This document shows, one piece after another, positions 1 through 8,112 of a DNA stretch of 39,636 nt. Each line of letters opens with the position of its first letter. Position 1 is the first letter of the stretch. The position numbers and the translations under genes were made by a program. Source of the stretch: Gammaproteobacteria bacterium (lineage in GTDB: Bacteria; Pseudomonadota; Gammaproteobacteria; Porifericomitales; Porifericomitaceae); contig JAPPPX010000038.1 of assembly GCA_028817305.1 (NCBI GenBank), forward strand, positions 1-39,636, in the 5' to 3' direction. The notes under the pieces were generated by a model. It saw only the letters and a list, made by a program, of their open reading frames with translations. It made no database searches and was not told where the DNA came from.

Positions 1-44
1 GAGGGGGAGTCGCAGCAGCCAAGCCGCCAGGCGCCGGCTGCTGC
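1..44. repeat. Dispersed hairpin repeat, left copy
   Basis: This stretch matches 6336-6379 almost base for base (two or three differences). It holds a 9-bp inverted repeat, GCAGCAGCC at 12-20 and GGCTGCTGC at 36-44. The other copy is preceded by a C-run/G-run stem around TTGAG; here the window starts inside that stem. A third, partial copy of the C/G stem lies at 174-194. The element is intergenic and looks like a REP-type or small non-autonomous repeat. Its family is not recognised. Confidence 0.6.
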
Positions 45-173
45 GGTGGGGGGTATGCGGCCCTTGCGGTTGCCTATACAGGTTCTCCTGGGCGGTGGGG
101 CGGTGGGGCGATGGAGGCGCTTTCGATATTCCCCCCACCGGCGCGACTTCGGGCTTGCGCCCTCGTCTTGCCG

Positions 174-194
174 ACTCCCCCTCAAGGGGGGAGT
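174..194. repeat. C/G-stem inverted repeat at a gene 3' end
   Basis: ACTCCCC at 174-180 is answered by GGGGAGT at 188-194 around a CTCAAGG centre, giving a strong short hairpin. The same stem opens the repeat at 6326-6345. It overlaps the last codons and stop of the minus-strand gene that ends at 182, so the C-terminal residues PLPP are encoded by the repeat. It could act as a transcription end, but there is no T-run on the minus strand after it. Confidence 0.5.
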
Positions 195-1051
195 GGTGCG
201 TATTCGGCGGCACGGGCGCAGGCCCGGCCGTGCCGCTCGCGGGCCGCAAGGAAATTCCGCAACGGGTAGCGCCTGCCGTCGAAGCGGACATGCCCCACGC
301 CCTGCCCGGCGGCTGCCGCCATGCGCGCAATGATTGCCGCCGTGTCCCGTGCGCCGAACTCCAGCCTATACGGCACCGGGTTCCGGACCGGGTAGGTCTC
401 CTCGCTCTCGCCGATCCGCACCGGGACGCTGCGCCTGGACCGATGCAGCGTATTAATGCCCAGGGATTCGCAATCTATGCCGAGATTGGTATGCCCCCCG
501 TCGGGAGACGACTCATGGTCATGGACAGTCATCACCAGGGGGGGTCTGGCGATGCCTTTATCCATAACGGGGTCGAACACCCAACCGCGAGCGCAGTACC
601 AGCCGTGCCGCTCGCGGGCCGCAAGGAAATTCCGCAACGGGTAGCGCCTGCCGTCGAAGCGGACATGCCCCACGCCCTGCCCGGCGGCTGCCGCCATGCG
701 CGCAATGATTGCCGCCGTGTCCCGGGCGCCGAACTCCAGAATATGCGGCCCCGGGCGCCGCACCGGGTAGGTCTCCTCGCTCTCGCCGATCCGCACCGGG
801 ACGCTGGACCTGGGCCAATGCCGGGTATTCACGTACAGGCGTTCGCAACCTATGCCGAGCATGCTGTCCCCCCTGTCGGGAGGCGACTCATAGACGACCA
901 TCTCCAGGCGTCCGGCGCCGGTTCGATCCATAAAAGGGTCGAACGACCAGCCGCGTTCAGAGTCGTCGGCAGCGGCGGCGTCGAGAACGGCCTGCCCCTG
1001 GGCCGCCCCCGCCGCAACCAGGGTCAACGCGGCCAGCAGAAAACTTTTCAC
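182..1051 (-). CDS. Exported protein of two 125-residue tandem copies, function unknown
   Basis: A 289-aa protein with a classic signal peptide (residues 1-20: KSFLLAALTL, then a small-residue cleavage region AQGQA), so it should be periplasmic or secreted. The mature part is two copies of one unit. Each begins with a W-x-FDPxMD segment, has a central motif VPVRIGESEETYPVR, and ends with RFDGRRYPLRNFLAARERHG. At DNA level the copies are offset by exactly 375 bp, and 228-349 is identical to 603-724, while the first half of each unit has diverged. Cysteines near each GIGCE/GIDCE could form disulfides. The start is GTG at 1051 and no convincing ribosome site is visible. It lies 44 bp downstream of the giant TPR gene on the same strand, so co-transcription is likely. 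The second copy runs into a dispersed repeat at its end. I do not recognise a known family. Confidence 0.7.
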   Translation of the reverse strand: MKSFLLAALTLVAAGAAQGQAVLDAAAADDSERGWSFDPFMDRTGAGRLEMVVYESPPDRGDSMLGIGCERLYVNTRHWPRSSVPVRIGESEETYPVRRPGPHILEFGARDTAAIIARMAAAAGQGVGHVRFDGRRYPLRNFLAARERHGWYCARGWVFDPVMDKGIARPPLVMTVHDHESSPDGGHTNLGIDCESLGINTLHRSRRSVPVRIGESEETYPVRNPVPYRLEFGARDTAAIIARMAAAAGQGVGHVRFDGRRYPLRNFLAARERHGRACARAAEYAPLPP

Positions 1052-1095
1052 ATGTTTTGCATCATGCGACAGCGCCGGCAGCGGGCAACAATCCC

Positions 1096-4000
1096 TTACG
1101 GATCATGCGACGGCTCCGGGGACGATCCCGGCGGCGGCAGGGAGTGCCTGGAGCGCCGGACCGCGATCGTTTCGCCGGGGCGCTGGATGCGCGCGATGAA
1201 AGAGGCCCAGGCGCCGGGGGTTTTCGCCAGCGGACCGAGGGTTATCTTTGCGGGGCGAAACTCCGGCGGCAATTCCACGTAGAGCCGGGGACACTCGCCG
1301 CCCTCGGCGTACTCGCACTCGATGGCGGGTTCCGTCTTTTCGGGCAACAGATAGCGCATCCGCACCAGGCGCACTTCCCGTTCCCGCGGGTCGCGACGGC
1401 GCTTGAACAAAAAGCGCGCCTCGTCCAGCAGGCCGCGGGTGCAGGCGTTGATGAACGACGCATATTCCCGGTATTTTTCTTCCTGCTTAAGCTTCAGGAT
1501 ATTCTCCAGGGCGGCCTGCATTTCGCCCAACGGGCCGCGTATCTTTTCCAGCTCATCCTCGTAGAAGACCGCAAACAGCGCCGGCGGAGATGCCTGCGCC
1601 ACGGCGGCCACGCTGCCCGTCGCGTAGGGCAGCATGGCGCTGAAAACGGAATCGGCAAGCGCCTCCCGCGCAAACAGCCGCCGCGGGTAACTCAGGCTGC
1701 ACCCCGCTGCCTCGCGCCCCCGGTCCGTGCCGTAAAGGCGCCACCAGGGCAGCGCGTCTTCCGTGTCCGAGTCGCCCGCCGCGCCGGTGTCGTCCGCGCC
1801 GGACTCCCGGCCGGGGAGAAAACTGCCGACATAGACCGCGCTGTATTCCAGGCGCCCGTCATCCTCTCCGTAAAACTCCCGGCGCCAATCGTCGCCCTTG
1901 TCCATCGCCGCAAACATGGCCTGGCCTTCTTGCGGGTCGCTCATGCTCGCCGCGTTGTAGAGACGAAACCTGCCTGCCGCATCCACCAGGGGACGCAGGA
2001 CGGCCGCCGACGTGTAATGCACCGCGTACGCGGCGCGCTCGGTGCGCTTCATGGATTCCGCAAAGGCCTCCCGCTGCAAACCCCGAATCGCGCGCCTTAA
2101 CTCGTTAAACCGCTGGAACATCCCCGCCCGCCGCTGCGAAGGCATATCGTCGGAGGACAGGATAAAGAAGGCATCGAAGGGGGAAAAACGGGAAACGGCG
2201 CCGTCCTTGTCGTTCTTGAACGCCCTGGCGTAATCGGCTATGGCGCGGTCATGCTTGCCTTGCCCGGCATACGCGGCGCCGCGGTTGTAGTACGCCGCGG
2301 CATCCCGCGGCGCCAGCTCCAGCGTCTTGTCGTAGTCCCATATGGCGGTGTCATAATCGCCCCTGCCCACATAAGCGGCGCCGCGATTGTTGTAAGCCCC
2401 GGCATTCTCCGGGTCCAACTCCAGCACCTTGTCGTAATCCGCTATGGCGCGGTCGTAATCGCCCCGCCGGACATAAGCGGTGCCGCGGTTGTAATACGCC
2501 TTGGCATTTTCCGGGGCAAACTCCAGCGCCTGTTCGTAGTCCGCTACGGCGCGGTCGTAATCGCCCTGGCCGGCATACGCGAGCCCGCGATTGTAGTACG
2601 CCGCGACATATTCCGGCGCCAACTCCAGCGCCCTGGAATAGTCCGCTATGGCGCGCTCATAGTCGCCCTTATTGATATAAGCGGTGCCGCGGTTGTAATA
2701 CGCCGCATCGTTCCCCGGCGCCAACTCCAGCGCCTTGGAATAATCCGCTATGGCACGGCCGTAGTCGCCTTCCCGGGCATGGGCATTGCCGCGGTCGTAG
2801 TACGCCTCGGCATCCTCCGGCGCCAACTCCAGCGCCCGGTCGCAATCCGCTATGGCGCGGTCGTAGTCGCCCCTGCCGGCATAGGCGGCGCCGCGATTCT
2901 TGTACGCCTCGGCATCCTCCGGGTTCAACTCCAGCGCCCGGTCGCAGTCGGCTATGGCGCGGTCGTAGTCGCCCCTGCCGGCATAGGCGGCGCCGCGGCC
3001 CTTGTATGCCTCGACGTCCTCCGGGTTCAACTCCAGCGCCCGGTCGCAGTCCTTGATGGCGCGGTCGTAATCGCCCTTGGCGGCATACGCGGCGCTGCGC
3101 CTCTTGTACGCCTCGGCATCCTCCGGCGCCAGCTTCAGCGCCTTGTCGCAGTCCTTGATGGCCCGCGCGTAATCGCCCCTGCGGATGTAAACGAAGGCGC
3201 GATTCTTGTACGCCGCCACATCCTCCGGCGCCAGCTTCAGCGCCTTGTTGCAATCCGATACGGCCCAGGTGTAATCGCCCTTGCCGGCATGCGCGAGCCC
3301 GCGGCTCTTATATGCCGCCACATTCTCCGGCGCCAACTCCAGCGCCTTGTCGCAATCCTCTATGGCGTAATCGTACTCGCCCCGCGCGACGTAAGCGGCG
3401 CCGCGATCGCAGTACGCCCCGGCATCCTCCGGCATCCGCTCCAGAACCTTGTTGTAGTCCGATATGGCACGGGCATGATCGCCCATGGCGGCATGCGCGG
3501 CGGCGCGATTGCCATACGCCTCGGCATCCTCCGGGTCCAACTCCAGCGCCTTGCCGCAGTCCGTTACGGCGCGCTCATAGTCGCCCTTGCCGGCATACGC
3601 GGCGCCGCGATTCCTATACGCCTCGGCATCTTTCGGGGCCAAGCCCAGCGCCCGCCCGTAATCCTCTATGGCGCGGTTATGCTGGCCCTTCGCGGCATAG
3701 GCGGCCGCGCGATTTTTGTAGGCCCCGGCATCCCTGGGGGACCGCTCCAACACCCGGTCGTAGTCCGCCAGGGCGCGCGCATAATCGCCTTTGCGGAAAT
3801 ACGCCTGCCCGCGGCCCTGGTACGCCCCGGCATCCCCCGGCGCCAGCACCAACACCCGGTCGTAGTCCGCCAGGGCGCGCGCGTACTCGCCCTGGCCGAC
3901 ATATACGGCGCCGCGGCTCTTGTACGCCTCGGTATCCTGCGGCGCCAGCGCCAGCGCCCGGTCGTAGTCCGCCAGGGCGCGTTCGCGCTCGCCCTGGCCT

Positions 4001-6258
4001 GCATATACGGCGCCGCGGCTTTTGTACGCCTCGGCATCCTCCGGGTCCAACTCCAGCGCCTTGTCGCAATCCTGCAGGGCGCGTTCGCGCTCGCCCTTGC
4101 CGGCATACGCGGCGCCGCGGCCGTAGTAAGCCTCGGCATTCTCCGGCGCCATTTCCAGCGCCTGGTCGTAATCCCATATGGCGCGCTCATAGTCGCCCTT
4201 GCCGGCATAGGCGGCGCCGCGCTTTCTGTACACCCCGGCATCCTGCGGCGCCAGCGCTATCGCCTTGTCGAAATCCGTCAGGGCAAAATCGTATGCGCCC
4301 TGGCCTGCATACGCGACGCCGCGATTCTTGTACGTCTCGGCATCCTTCGGCGCCAGCCTCACCACCTTGTCGTAGTCCGATATGGCGCGCTCGTATTCGC
4401 CTTTCTCTACATACGCGGCCGCGCGATTTCTGTACGCATCGCCATACCTGGGGGACAACTTCAGCGCCCTGCCGTAATCCGATATGGCATGGTTGTAATC
4501 GCCCTTGGCGGCATACGCGGCGCCGCGGCTTTTGTAGGCTTCGGCATACCTGGGGGACAACTTCAGCGCCTTGTTGTAGTCCGATATGGCAAGGTCGAAC
4601 TCGCCTTGCTCGGCATAGGCGGCGGCGCGGTTTTTATAGACTTCGGAGTGATTCGGATTCAGGGCGATGTATTCCGTCAGGGTGGCAACGACCTGGTCCC
4701 ACTCCTTGCGGCCTATGGCGTCCTGGATCGTTTGCAACACGTCTTCCTGGGTTTGCGTGGGCGCGACGATCCGTTCCGAGGCAAGCGTGCGATGGTAATA
4801 AGAGGTGACATCCTCCGGCTCCAGTTCCTGCGGCTGGCCGGCGTCCGTGCCGCCCGCCTGCGGCGACCCTTCCGGGGCTTCGGCGGGCGAGCTCGCATGT
4901 TCCTCGGCAGCACCCAGATTGAAGTGAACGGCGGTATCCTCCGGCGACCACTCCGGCACATGTTCGCCCTCGCCCTCCTGCCCGGCCTCCGTGCCGGCCT
5001 CCGGCGATAGTTCCTCCGTGCGCGTCGCCGCGGCCGTCCGCTCTGCGGCGGAATCCGGACTGTCCTGCGCCACGGTGTCCTCCAGCAAAAAATCCGGCTC
5101 GCCGCGGTCTTCCCGCCCAAGCCCCGCGCCAAGCTCCGCGCCCAGCTCCAGCGGCGGCTCCGCCTGCGTAGCGGCCAGCGTCTGCCCGCCCTGGGTAACG
5201 AGCCCCAGATCGTAGTGCGCCTCGGCGCTCTCCGGCGACAACTCCACCGCCTTCTCGCAGTCCGCCACGGCGCGGGCGTGTTCGCCTTTCGCGGAGTAGG
5301 CGTAGCCGCGCTTGCGGTACGCCTCGGCATCGCCCGGGTTCAGGGCGATGTACTCCGTCAAAAGAACGGTGACCTCGTCCCACTCTTTATGCTTAAAGGC
5401 TTCCTGGGACTTGTGCCATATCTCCCGCGGGCTTTGCGACGGCGCGCCGTCCTGCCCCGCGGCGGTCGCCTCGCCCTCATCGGGCAGCGAAGTATCCTCC
5501 GGCTCCAACTCCAGCGCCTTGTCGTAATCCGCCATGGAGAGATCGTGCTCGCCTTTTTTGGAATAGGCCCTGCCGCGCTTGCGGTACGCCTCGGCATCAT
5601 TCGGATTCATGGAGATAAACTCGCTCAACAGCGAGATGGCCTGGTCCCACTTTCTGCGCTGGACGGCTTGCAGGGACCTTTGCCACAGACCTTCGCCGGG
5701 CAGGTCCAACGGGCCGGTCTGCCCCCCGGCGGCGCCCTGGTCGTAGCGCACCGGGGCGTCATCCTCCGGCTCCAACTCCAGCGCCCGGTCATAATCCGCT
5801 ATGGAAAGCTGATGCTCGCCCTGCTTGGCGTAAGCGCCGCCGCGCTTGCGGTACGCCTCGGCATGATTCGGATTCATGGCGATGAATTCCGTCAGCAGGG
5901 CGACGGCCGTATCCCACTCCTTGCGGCGGACGGCCTGCAGGGATTTTTGCCACAGCCCGCTGGAAGTGCGGGTGGACATGGCGCTCTGTTCCCCGGCGGG
6001 CGCCTGGCCGTAGCGCCCCTCGTAGCGCACTGGCGCATCCTCCTCCGGCTCCAGTTCCAGCGCCTTGTCGTAGTCGGCGATGGACTGCACATGCTCGCCC
6101 TGCTTGGCGTAAGCGCTGCCGCGCATACGGTATGCCTCGGCATGGTTCGGCTCCAGGGAGACAAACTCGGTCAGCAGGGAGATGGCCTTCTCCCACTGTT
6201 TGCGGCCCACGGCATCCTGGGCCTTTTGCCACAGTTTCTCGGACGATTGCTTTGGCAT
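1096..6258 (-). CDS. Giant tetratricopeptide-repeat protein with a possible DUF2971-like C-terminus
   Basis: 1720 aa, no signal peptide. Residues 1 to about 537 contain four spaced modules, each with an LLTEF/Y-I-x-x-NPxxAEAYRKRG pair of helices followed by ADYDKALELEPED, separated by acidic Ala/Gly/Glu-rich linkers. Residues about 538-1353 are 24 back-to-back 34-residue TPRs without a break, each close to AEAYxNRGAAYAxKGDYxRA then IxDYDKALELxPED. TPR arrays form superhelical protein-binding scaffolds. The last ~320 residues have the layout of DUF2971 proteins: an HYTS motif, RLYNAASMSDPQEG, then PWWRLYG and a Gly/Ala segment; that match is from memory and needs a profile search. The ATG at 6258 has GCGGAG about 10 bases upstream and a perfect -10 at 6289-6294. 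The repeat units are so alike in DNA that copy number could vary. The gene probably shares a transcript with the exported protein downstream. Partner and role are unknown. Confidence 0.9.
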   Translation of the reverse strand: MPKQSSEKLWQKAQDAVGRKQWEKAISLLTEFVSLEPNHAEAYRMRGSAYAKQGEHVQSIADYDKALELEPEEDAPVRYEGRYGQAPAGEQSAMSTRTSSGLWQKSLQAVRRKEWDTAVALLTEFIAMNPNHAEAYRKRGGAYAKQGEHQLSIADYDRALELEPEDDAPVRYDQGAAGGQTGPLDLPGEGLWQRSLQAVQRRKWDQAISLLSEFISMNPNDAEAYRKRGRAYSKKGEHDLSMADYDKALELEPEDTSLPDEGEATAAGQDGAPSQSPREIWHKSQEAFKHKEWDEVTVLLTEYIALNPGDAEAYRKRGYAYSAKGEHARAVADCEKAVELSPESAEAHYDLGLVTQGGQTLAATQAEPPLELGAELGAGLGREDRGEPDFLLEDTVAQDSPDSAAERTAAATRTEELSPEAGTEAGQEGEGEHVPEWSPEDTAVHFNLGAAEEHASSPAEAPEGSPQAGGTDAGQPQELEPEDVTSYYHRTLASERIVAPTQTQEDVLQTIQDAIGRKEWDQVVATLTEYIALNPNHSEVYKNRAAAYAEQGEFDLAISDYNKALKLSPRYAEAYKSRGAAYAAKGDYNHAISDYGRALKLSPRYGDAYRNRAAAYVEKGEYERAISDYDKVVRLAPKDAETYKNRGVAYAGQGAYDFALTDFDKAIALAPQDAGVYRKRGAAYAGKGDYERAIWDYDQALEMAPENAEAYYGRGAAYAGKGERERALQDCDKALELDPEDAEAYKSRGAVYAGQGERERALADYDRALALAPQDTEAYKSRGAVYVGQGEYARALADYDRVLVLAPGDAGAYQGRGQAYFRKGDYARALADYDRVLERSPRDAGAYKNRAAAYAAKGQHNRAIEDYGRALGLAPKDAEAYRNRGAAYAGKGDYERAVTDCGKALELDPEDAEAYGNRAAAHAAMGDHARAISDYNKVLERMPEDAGAYCDRGAAYVARGEYDYAIEDCDKALELAPENVAAYKSRGLAHAGKGDYTWAVSDCNKALKLAPEDVAAYKNRAFVYIRRGDYARAIKDCDKALKLAPEDAEAYKRRSAAYAAKGDYDRAIKDCDRALELNPEDVEAYKGRGAAYAGRGDYDRAIADCDRALELNPEDAEAYKNRGAAYAGRGDYDRAIADCDRALELAPEDAEAYYDRGNAHAREGDYGRAIADYSKALELAPGNDAAYYNRGTAYINKGDYERAIADYSRALELAPEYVAAYYNRGLAYAGQGDYDRAVADYEQALEFAPENAKAYYNRGTAYVRRGDYDRAIADYDKVLELDPENAGAYNNRGAAYVGRGDYDTAIWDYDKTLELAPRDAAAYYNRGAAYAGQGKHDRAIADYARAFKNDKDGAVSRFSPFDAFFILSSDDMPSQRRAGMFQRFNELRRAIRGLQREAFAESMKRTERAAYAVHYTSAAVLRPLVDAAGRFRLYNAASMSDPQEGQAMFAAMDKGDDWRREFYGEDDGRLEYSAVYVGSFLPGRESGADDTGAAGDSDTEDALPWWRLYGTDRGREAAGCSLSYPRRLFAREALADSVFSAMLPYATGSVAAVAQASPPALFAVFYEDELEKIRGPLGEMQAALENILKLKQEEKYREYASFINACTRGLLDEARFLFKRRRDPREREVRLVRMRYLLPEKTEPAIECEYAEGGECPRLYVELPPEFRPAKITLGPLAKTPGAWASFIARIQRPGETIAVRRSRHSLPPPGSSPEPSHDP

Positions 6259-6288
6259 GATTAGCTGCTCCGCTAGCCCTTTGCGGGG

Positions 6289-6317
6289 ATTATAGCCTTA
6301 ATTCCGCCGTCTGTTCT
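6289..6317 (-). promoter_or_regulatory. Putative sigma-70 promoter of the TPR gene
   Basis: On the minus strand a perfect TATAAT occupies 6294-6289. At 17-bp spacing the -35 region reads AGAACA (6317-6312), which matches only three consensus bases. The start codon at 6258 lies about 30 bases after the -10. The repeat element at 6326-6379 lies immediately upstream. Confidence 0.45.
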
Positions 6318-6325
6318 TTCCATCG

Positions 6326-6379
6326 CTCCCCCCTTGAGGGGGAATCGCAGCAGCCAAGCCGTCAGGCGCCGGCTGCTGC
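6326..6379. repeat. Dispersed hairpin repeat, right copy
   Basis: Full copy of the element at the left end of the window: a C-run/G-run stem around CTTGAG (6326-6341), then a GCAGCAGCC / GGCTGCTGC stem ending at 6379. The two copies bracket the TPR gene and the duplicated exported-protein gene. A pair CCTGC-GAAA-GCAGG follows at about 6400-6413, a motif that recurs in the intergenic repeat block near 19.83 kb. Confidence 0.6.
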
Positions 6380-6488
6380 TGCCTTTCTTGCCGCTATTCC
6401 TGCGAAAGCAGGAAGCCATTTTCCGGGCGCTTGAAGGCGCGGTATGGAAAATCTGCACTGCTGTAAAAGATGGATTTGGACTCCACGG

Positions 6489-6514
6489 ATATAACTTCCG
6501 TCAGGAAGTTATAT
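6489..6514. repeat. Perfect 11-bp palindrome with 4-base loop
   Basis: ATATAACTTCC (6489-6499) and its exact reverse complement GGAAGTTATAT (6504-6514) flank a GTCA loop. It is AT-rich, unlike the GC-rich repeats to its left, and sits where the base composition changes. It could be a regulator or recombinase site, or a terminator stem downstream of the CBASS operon; no T-run follows on either strand. Confidence 0.55.
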
Positions 6515-6611
6515 GGCGCTATCCCAATCTCCCCAAGCGCCGGGGAGGACTCGTGATTGTCGCACGCAAAATTGCCAAGAAAATGTGTATGGGGTTGATG
6601 GAGTAGATATC

Positions 6612-8096
6612 CTATCTAATTTTGACTAGACGCTTTTTGGACTGGGCAACACAGATACCCTCACTATTGAGAATAAACGCTTTTACCCAATGTGTCCCCC
6701 AGTACGCGGTAGATTCCCACCTAGTTTGTTCTCGAGTGTTATCTGATTCGTAAAAGTCCCCTCGAAGACCATCTGCATCTTTAGCCTCTTTACCAGTATT
6801 TGTGACCTGCCACTGTATTGTGTACGGTTTGGGCACGTTCGTTTTCACCTCGAATTTAATCCATACTTTCTTTGGCACAGATTTCTTTCTCAGTGCCCAC
6901 TTGGTTTCACTGCCTCTTTTACGATAAACGGTACCGACAATGTGTACTTCATAACCGGAAATCTCTTCAATTGGAAATTTATTACTAGGGTCTAGCACAT
7001 GGTCTTCGTCGCCTAGGGGAGGCACTGTCGGTTCTAAATCCACTGTAGTAGGCAGTGAAGTTCGGTGGGGAATTTTTAAATCATTTGCTACTTTACTCAT
7101 TACTTTTTCACCGATAGATGTATTCAAAAGGTTGATGGCTTCTTGTGTGCTATCAATGACATAAACTCTCGTAAAGTCTTCCCTGAGCTTATCTAACCAC
7201 TTCTGGAATGCCTTATGACGTGCTGGATATTCGTTCCATCTGTCAGCAAAATTCTCGCCGTCGTCAACAGGATTTTGGACCCACCATTGACCGTTGCGTT
7301 TCTCAATATATTTTGACATCCCTTGTGTGATGGATTTCAACGCATTATAAAGTTCTCCTTCGTTGTTGTAGGCATGTCCGGCAAGGGTCGTGATAATGAT
7401 TGAGACTGGTTTATTGTCTGGATCGTTTTTAAAATAAATGTCTCGATGCCGCTTTAAGATTTGCACGCAACGTTGAAGAGGAGTTTTGACCAGCCAATCT
7501 GGAACATTATCAACTTCAGCCCTTATTTTTATAGCAAGAGCATTCTTTACAGCATGAAAGGAGATCTCCATTTGCTTTTTGAACCATTCAGCATATTTAC
7601 GTGGATTGCTCTTCTGCCACATTCTAAGCTCGGTGTCGGTAAGAAGAATCCCAGTTGGCCGCCGTTCTTCATTTGGGATTGACGGCAAAACATCCATGTG
7701 GAACTTGGGCATTGAACGCTCTTTTGGATACTTGAGAATCCAACAACGTCTCGAAGTTTCTAACATTCGAGCGAGATCGCCCCGAGCCCTGAGGCGTTGG
7801 CCAACCTTTTCCTTCAGATCTTTTGGCGCTATATGCTCTTTATCAATTTCAAGGCAACATACAAGATCAATATCATATCCTTCATTGATGTCTATTGGTT
7901 GCACCACTGTGCCGAGTAGAAAGGAGCCTTGAACATATACATCTGGAGAATAGTCGGAGAGCTCAGATTCGTCATTTGCCAGATGTTCGCCTACATCTGT
8001 ATATTTTAGGACAGCATCTTCATAAACATGTTCTGGAATATCCAGCGCTTCCGCAGTTTTTTCGAGAATTAGTGCGAGCAGATTGCTATTTGTCAT
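6612..8096 (-). CDS. CBASS cyclic-oligonucleotide synthase (CD-NTase) with AGS-C-like sensor domain
   Basis: 494 aa. The nucleotidyltransferase core has QGSFLLGT (Gly57-Ser58), the paired metal-binding acids D75-I-D77 in GYDIDLV, and a third acid, D135, in FHMDVLPS. This is the complete catalytic set of the cGAS/DncV-like (SMODS) family, which makes cyclic di- or trinucleotides on phage infection. The last ~120 residues (from ISGYEVHIVGTVYRK, with WQVTNTGKEA and a W-x-x-T-x-YWGTHW segment) look like the adenylyl/guanylyl-and-SMODS C-terminal sensor domain. I chose the ATG at 8096 over an in-frame ATG at 8240: AGAAGGAA lies just upstream, and the longer start would overlap the preceding gene. 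It follows the CapV-like phospholipase by 16 bases, so the two form an operon. No Cap2/Cap3 ubiquitin-like accessories are present, so this is a minimal type. The nucleotide product cannot be read from sequence. Confidence 0.9.
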   Translation of the reverse strand: MTNSNLLALILEKTAEALDIPEHVYEDAVLKYTDVGEHLANDESELSDYSPDVYVQGSFLLGTVVQPIDINEGYDIDLVCCLEIDKEHIAPKDLKEKVGQRLRARGDLARMLETSRRCWILKYPKERSMPKFHMDVLPSIPNEERRPTGILLTDTELRMWQKSNPRKYAEWFKKQMEISFHAVKNALAIKIRAEVDNVPDWLVKTPLQRCVQILKRHRDIYFKNDPDNKPVSIIITTLAGHAYNNEGELYNALKSITQGMSKYIEKRNGQWWVQNPVDDGENFADRWNEYPARHKAFQKWLDKLREDFTRVYVIDSTQEAINLLNTSIGEKVMSKVANDLKIPHRTSLPTTVDLEPTVPPLGDEDHVLDPSNKFPIEEISGYEVHIVGTVYRKRGSETKWALRKKSVPKKVWIKFEVKTNVPKPYTIQWQVTNTGKEAKDADGLRGDFYESDNTREQTRWESTAYWGTHWVKAFILNSEGICVAQSKKRLVKIR

Positions 8097-8112
8097 AAAG
8101 TTTTCCTTCTGA

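Larger units (their letters stand above)
6259..6611. other. Intergenic stretch at the left edge of the defence island
   Basis: No gene is supported here. From the TPR side it holds the TPR promoter, the dispersed repeat, a short CCTGC/GCAGG hairpin near 6400, a perfect 11-bp palindrome (6489-6514) and a CTCCCC/GGGGAG hairpin (6529-6547) downstream of the CD-NTase stop. Composition changes from GC-rich to clearly AT-richer at about 6.46 kb. A plus-strand open frame ends at 6606 with a basic tail (GGLVIVARKIAKK) that might be a remnant of a mobile-element gene, but it has no believable start and I cannot assign it. Confidence 0.5.

Noticed and set aside
2202-4647. Regular ~102-bp DNA repeats resembling a repeat array such as CRISPR
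   Set aside because: There are no unique spacers; the period is exactly 34 codons and encodes TPRs in one frame.
2251-5010. A 919-codon plus-strand open frame with a regular repeat pattern (LGILRRQLQRL)
   Set aside because: It is the antisense shadow of the 102-bp TPR array; the regular repeats simply mirror the TPR units, and it has no ribosome site or independent support.
6334-6606. 90-codon plus-strand frame ending in a basic tail, possibly the end of a transposase
   Set aside because: It begins inside the dispersed repeat, has no ribosome site, and the similarity is too vague to assign.
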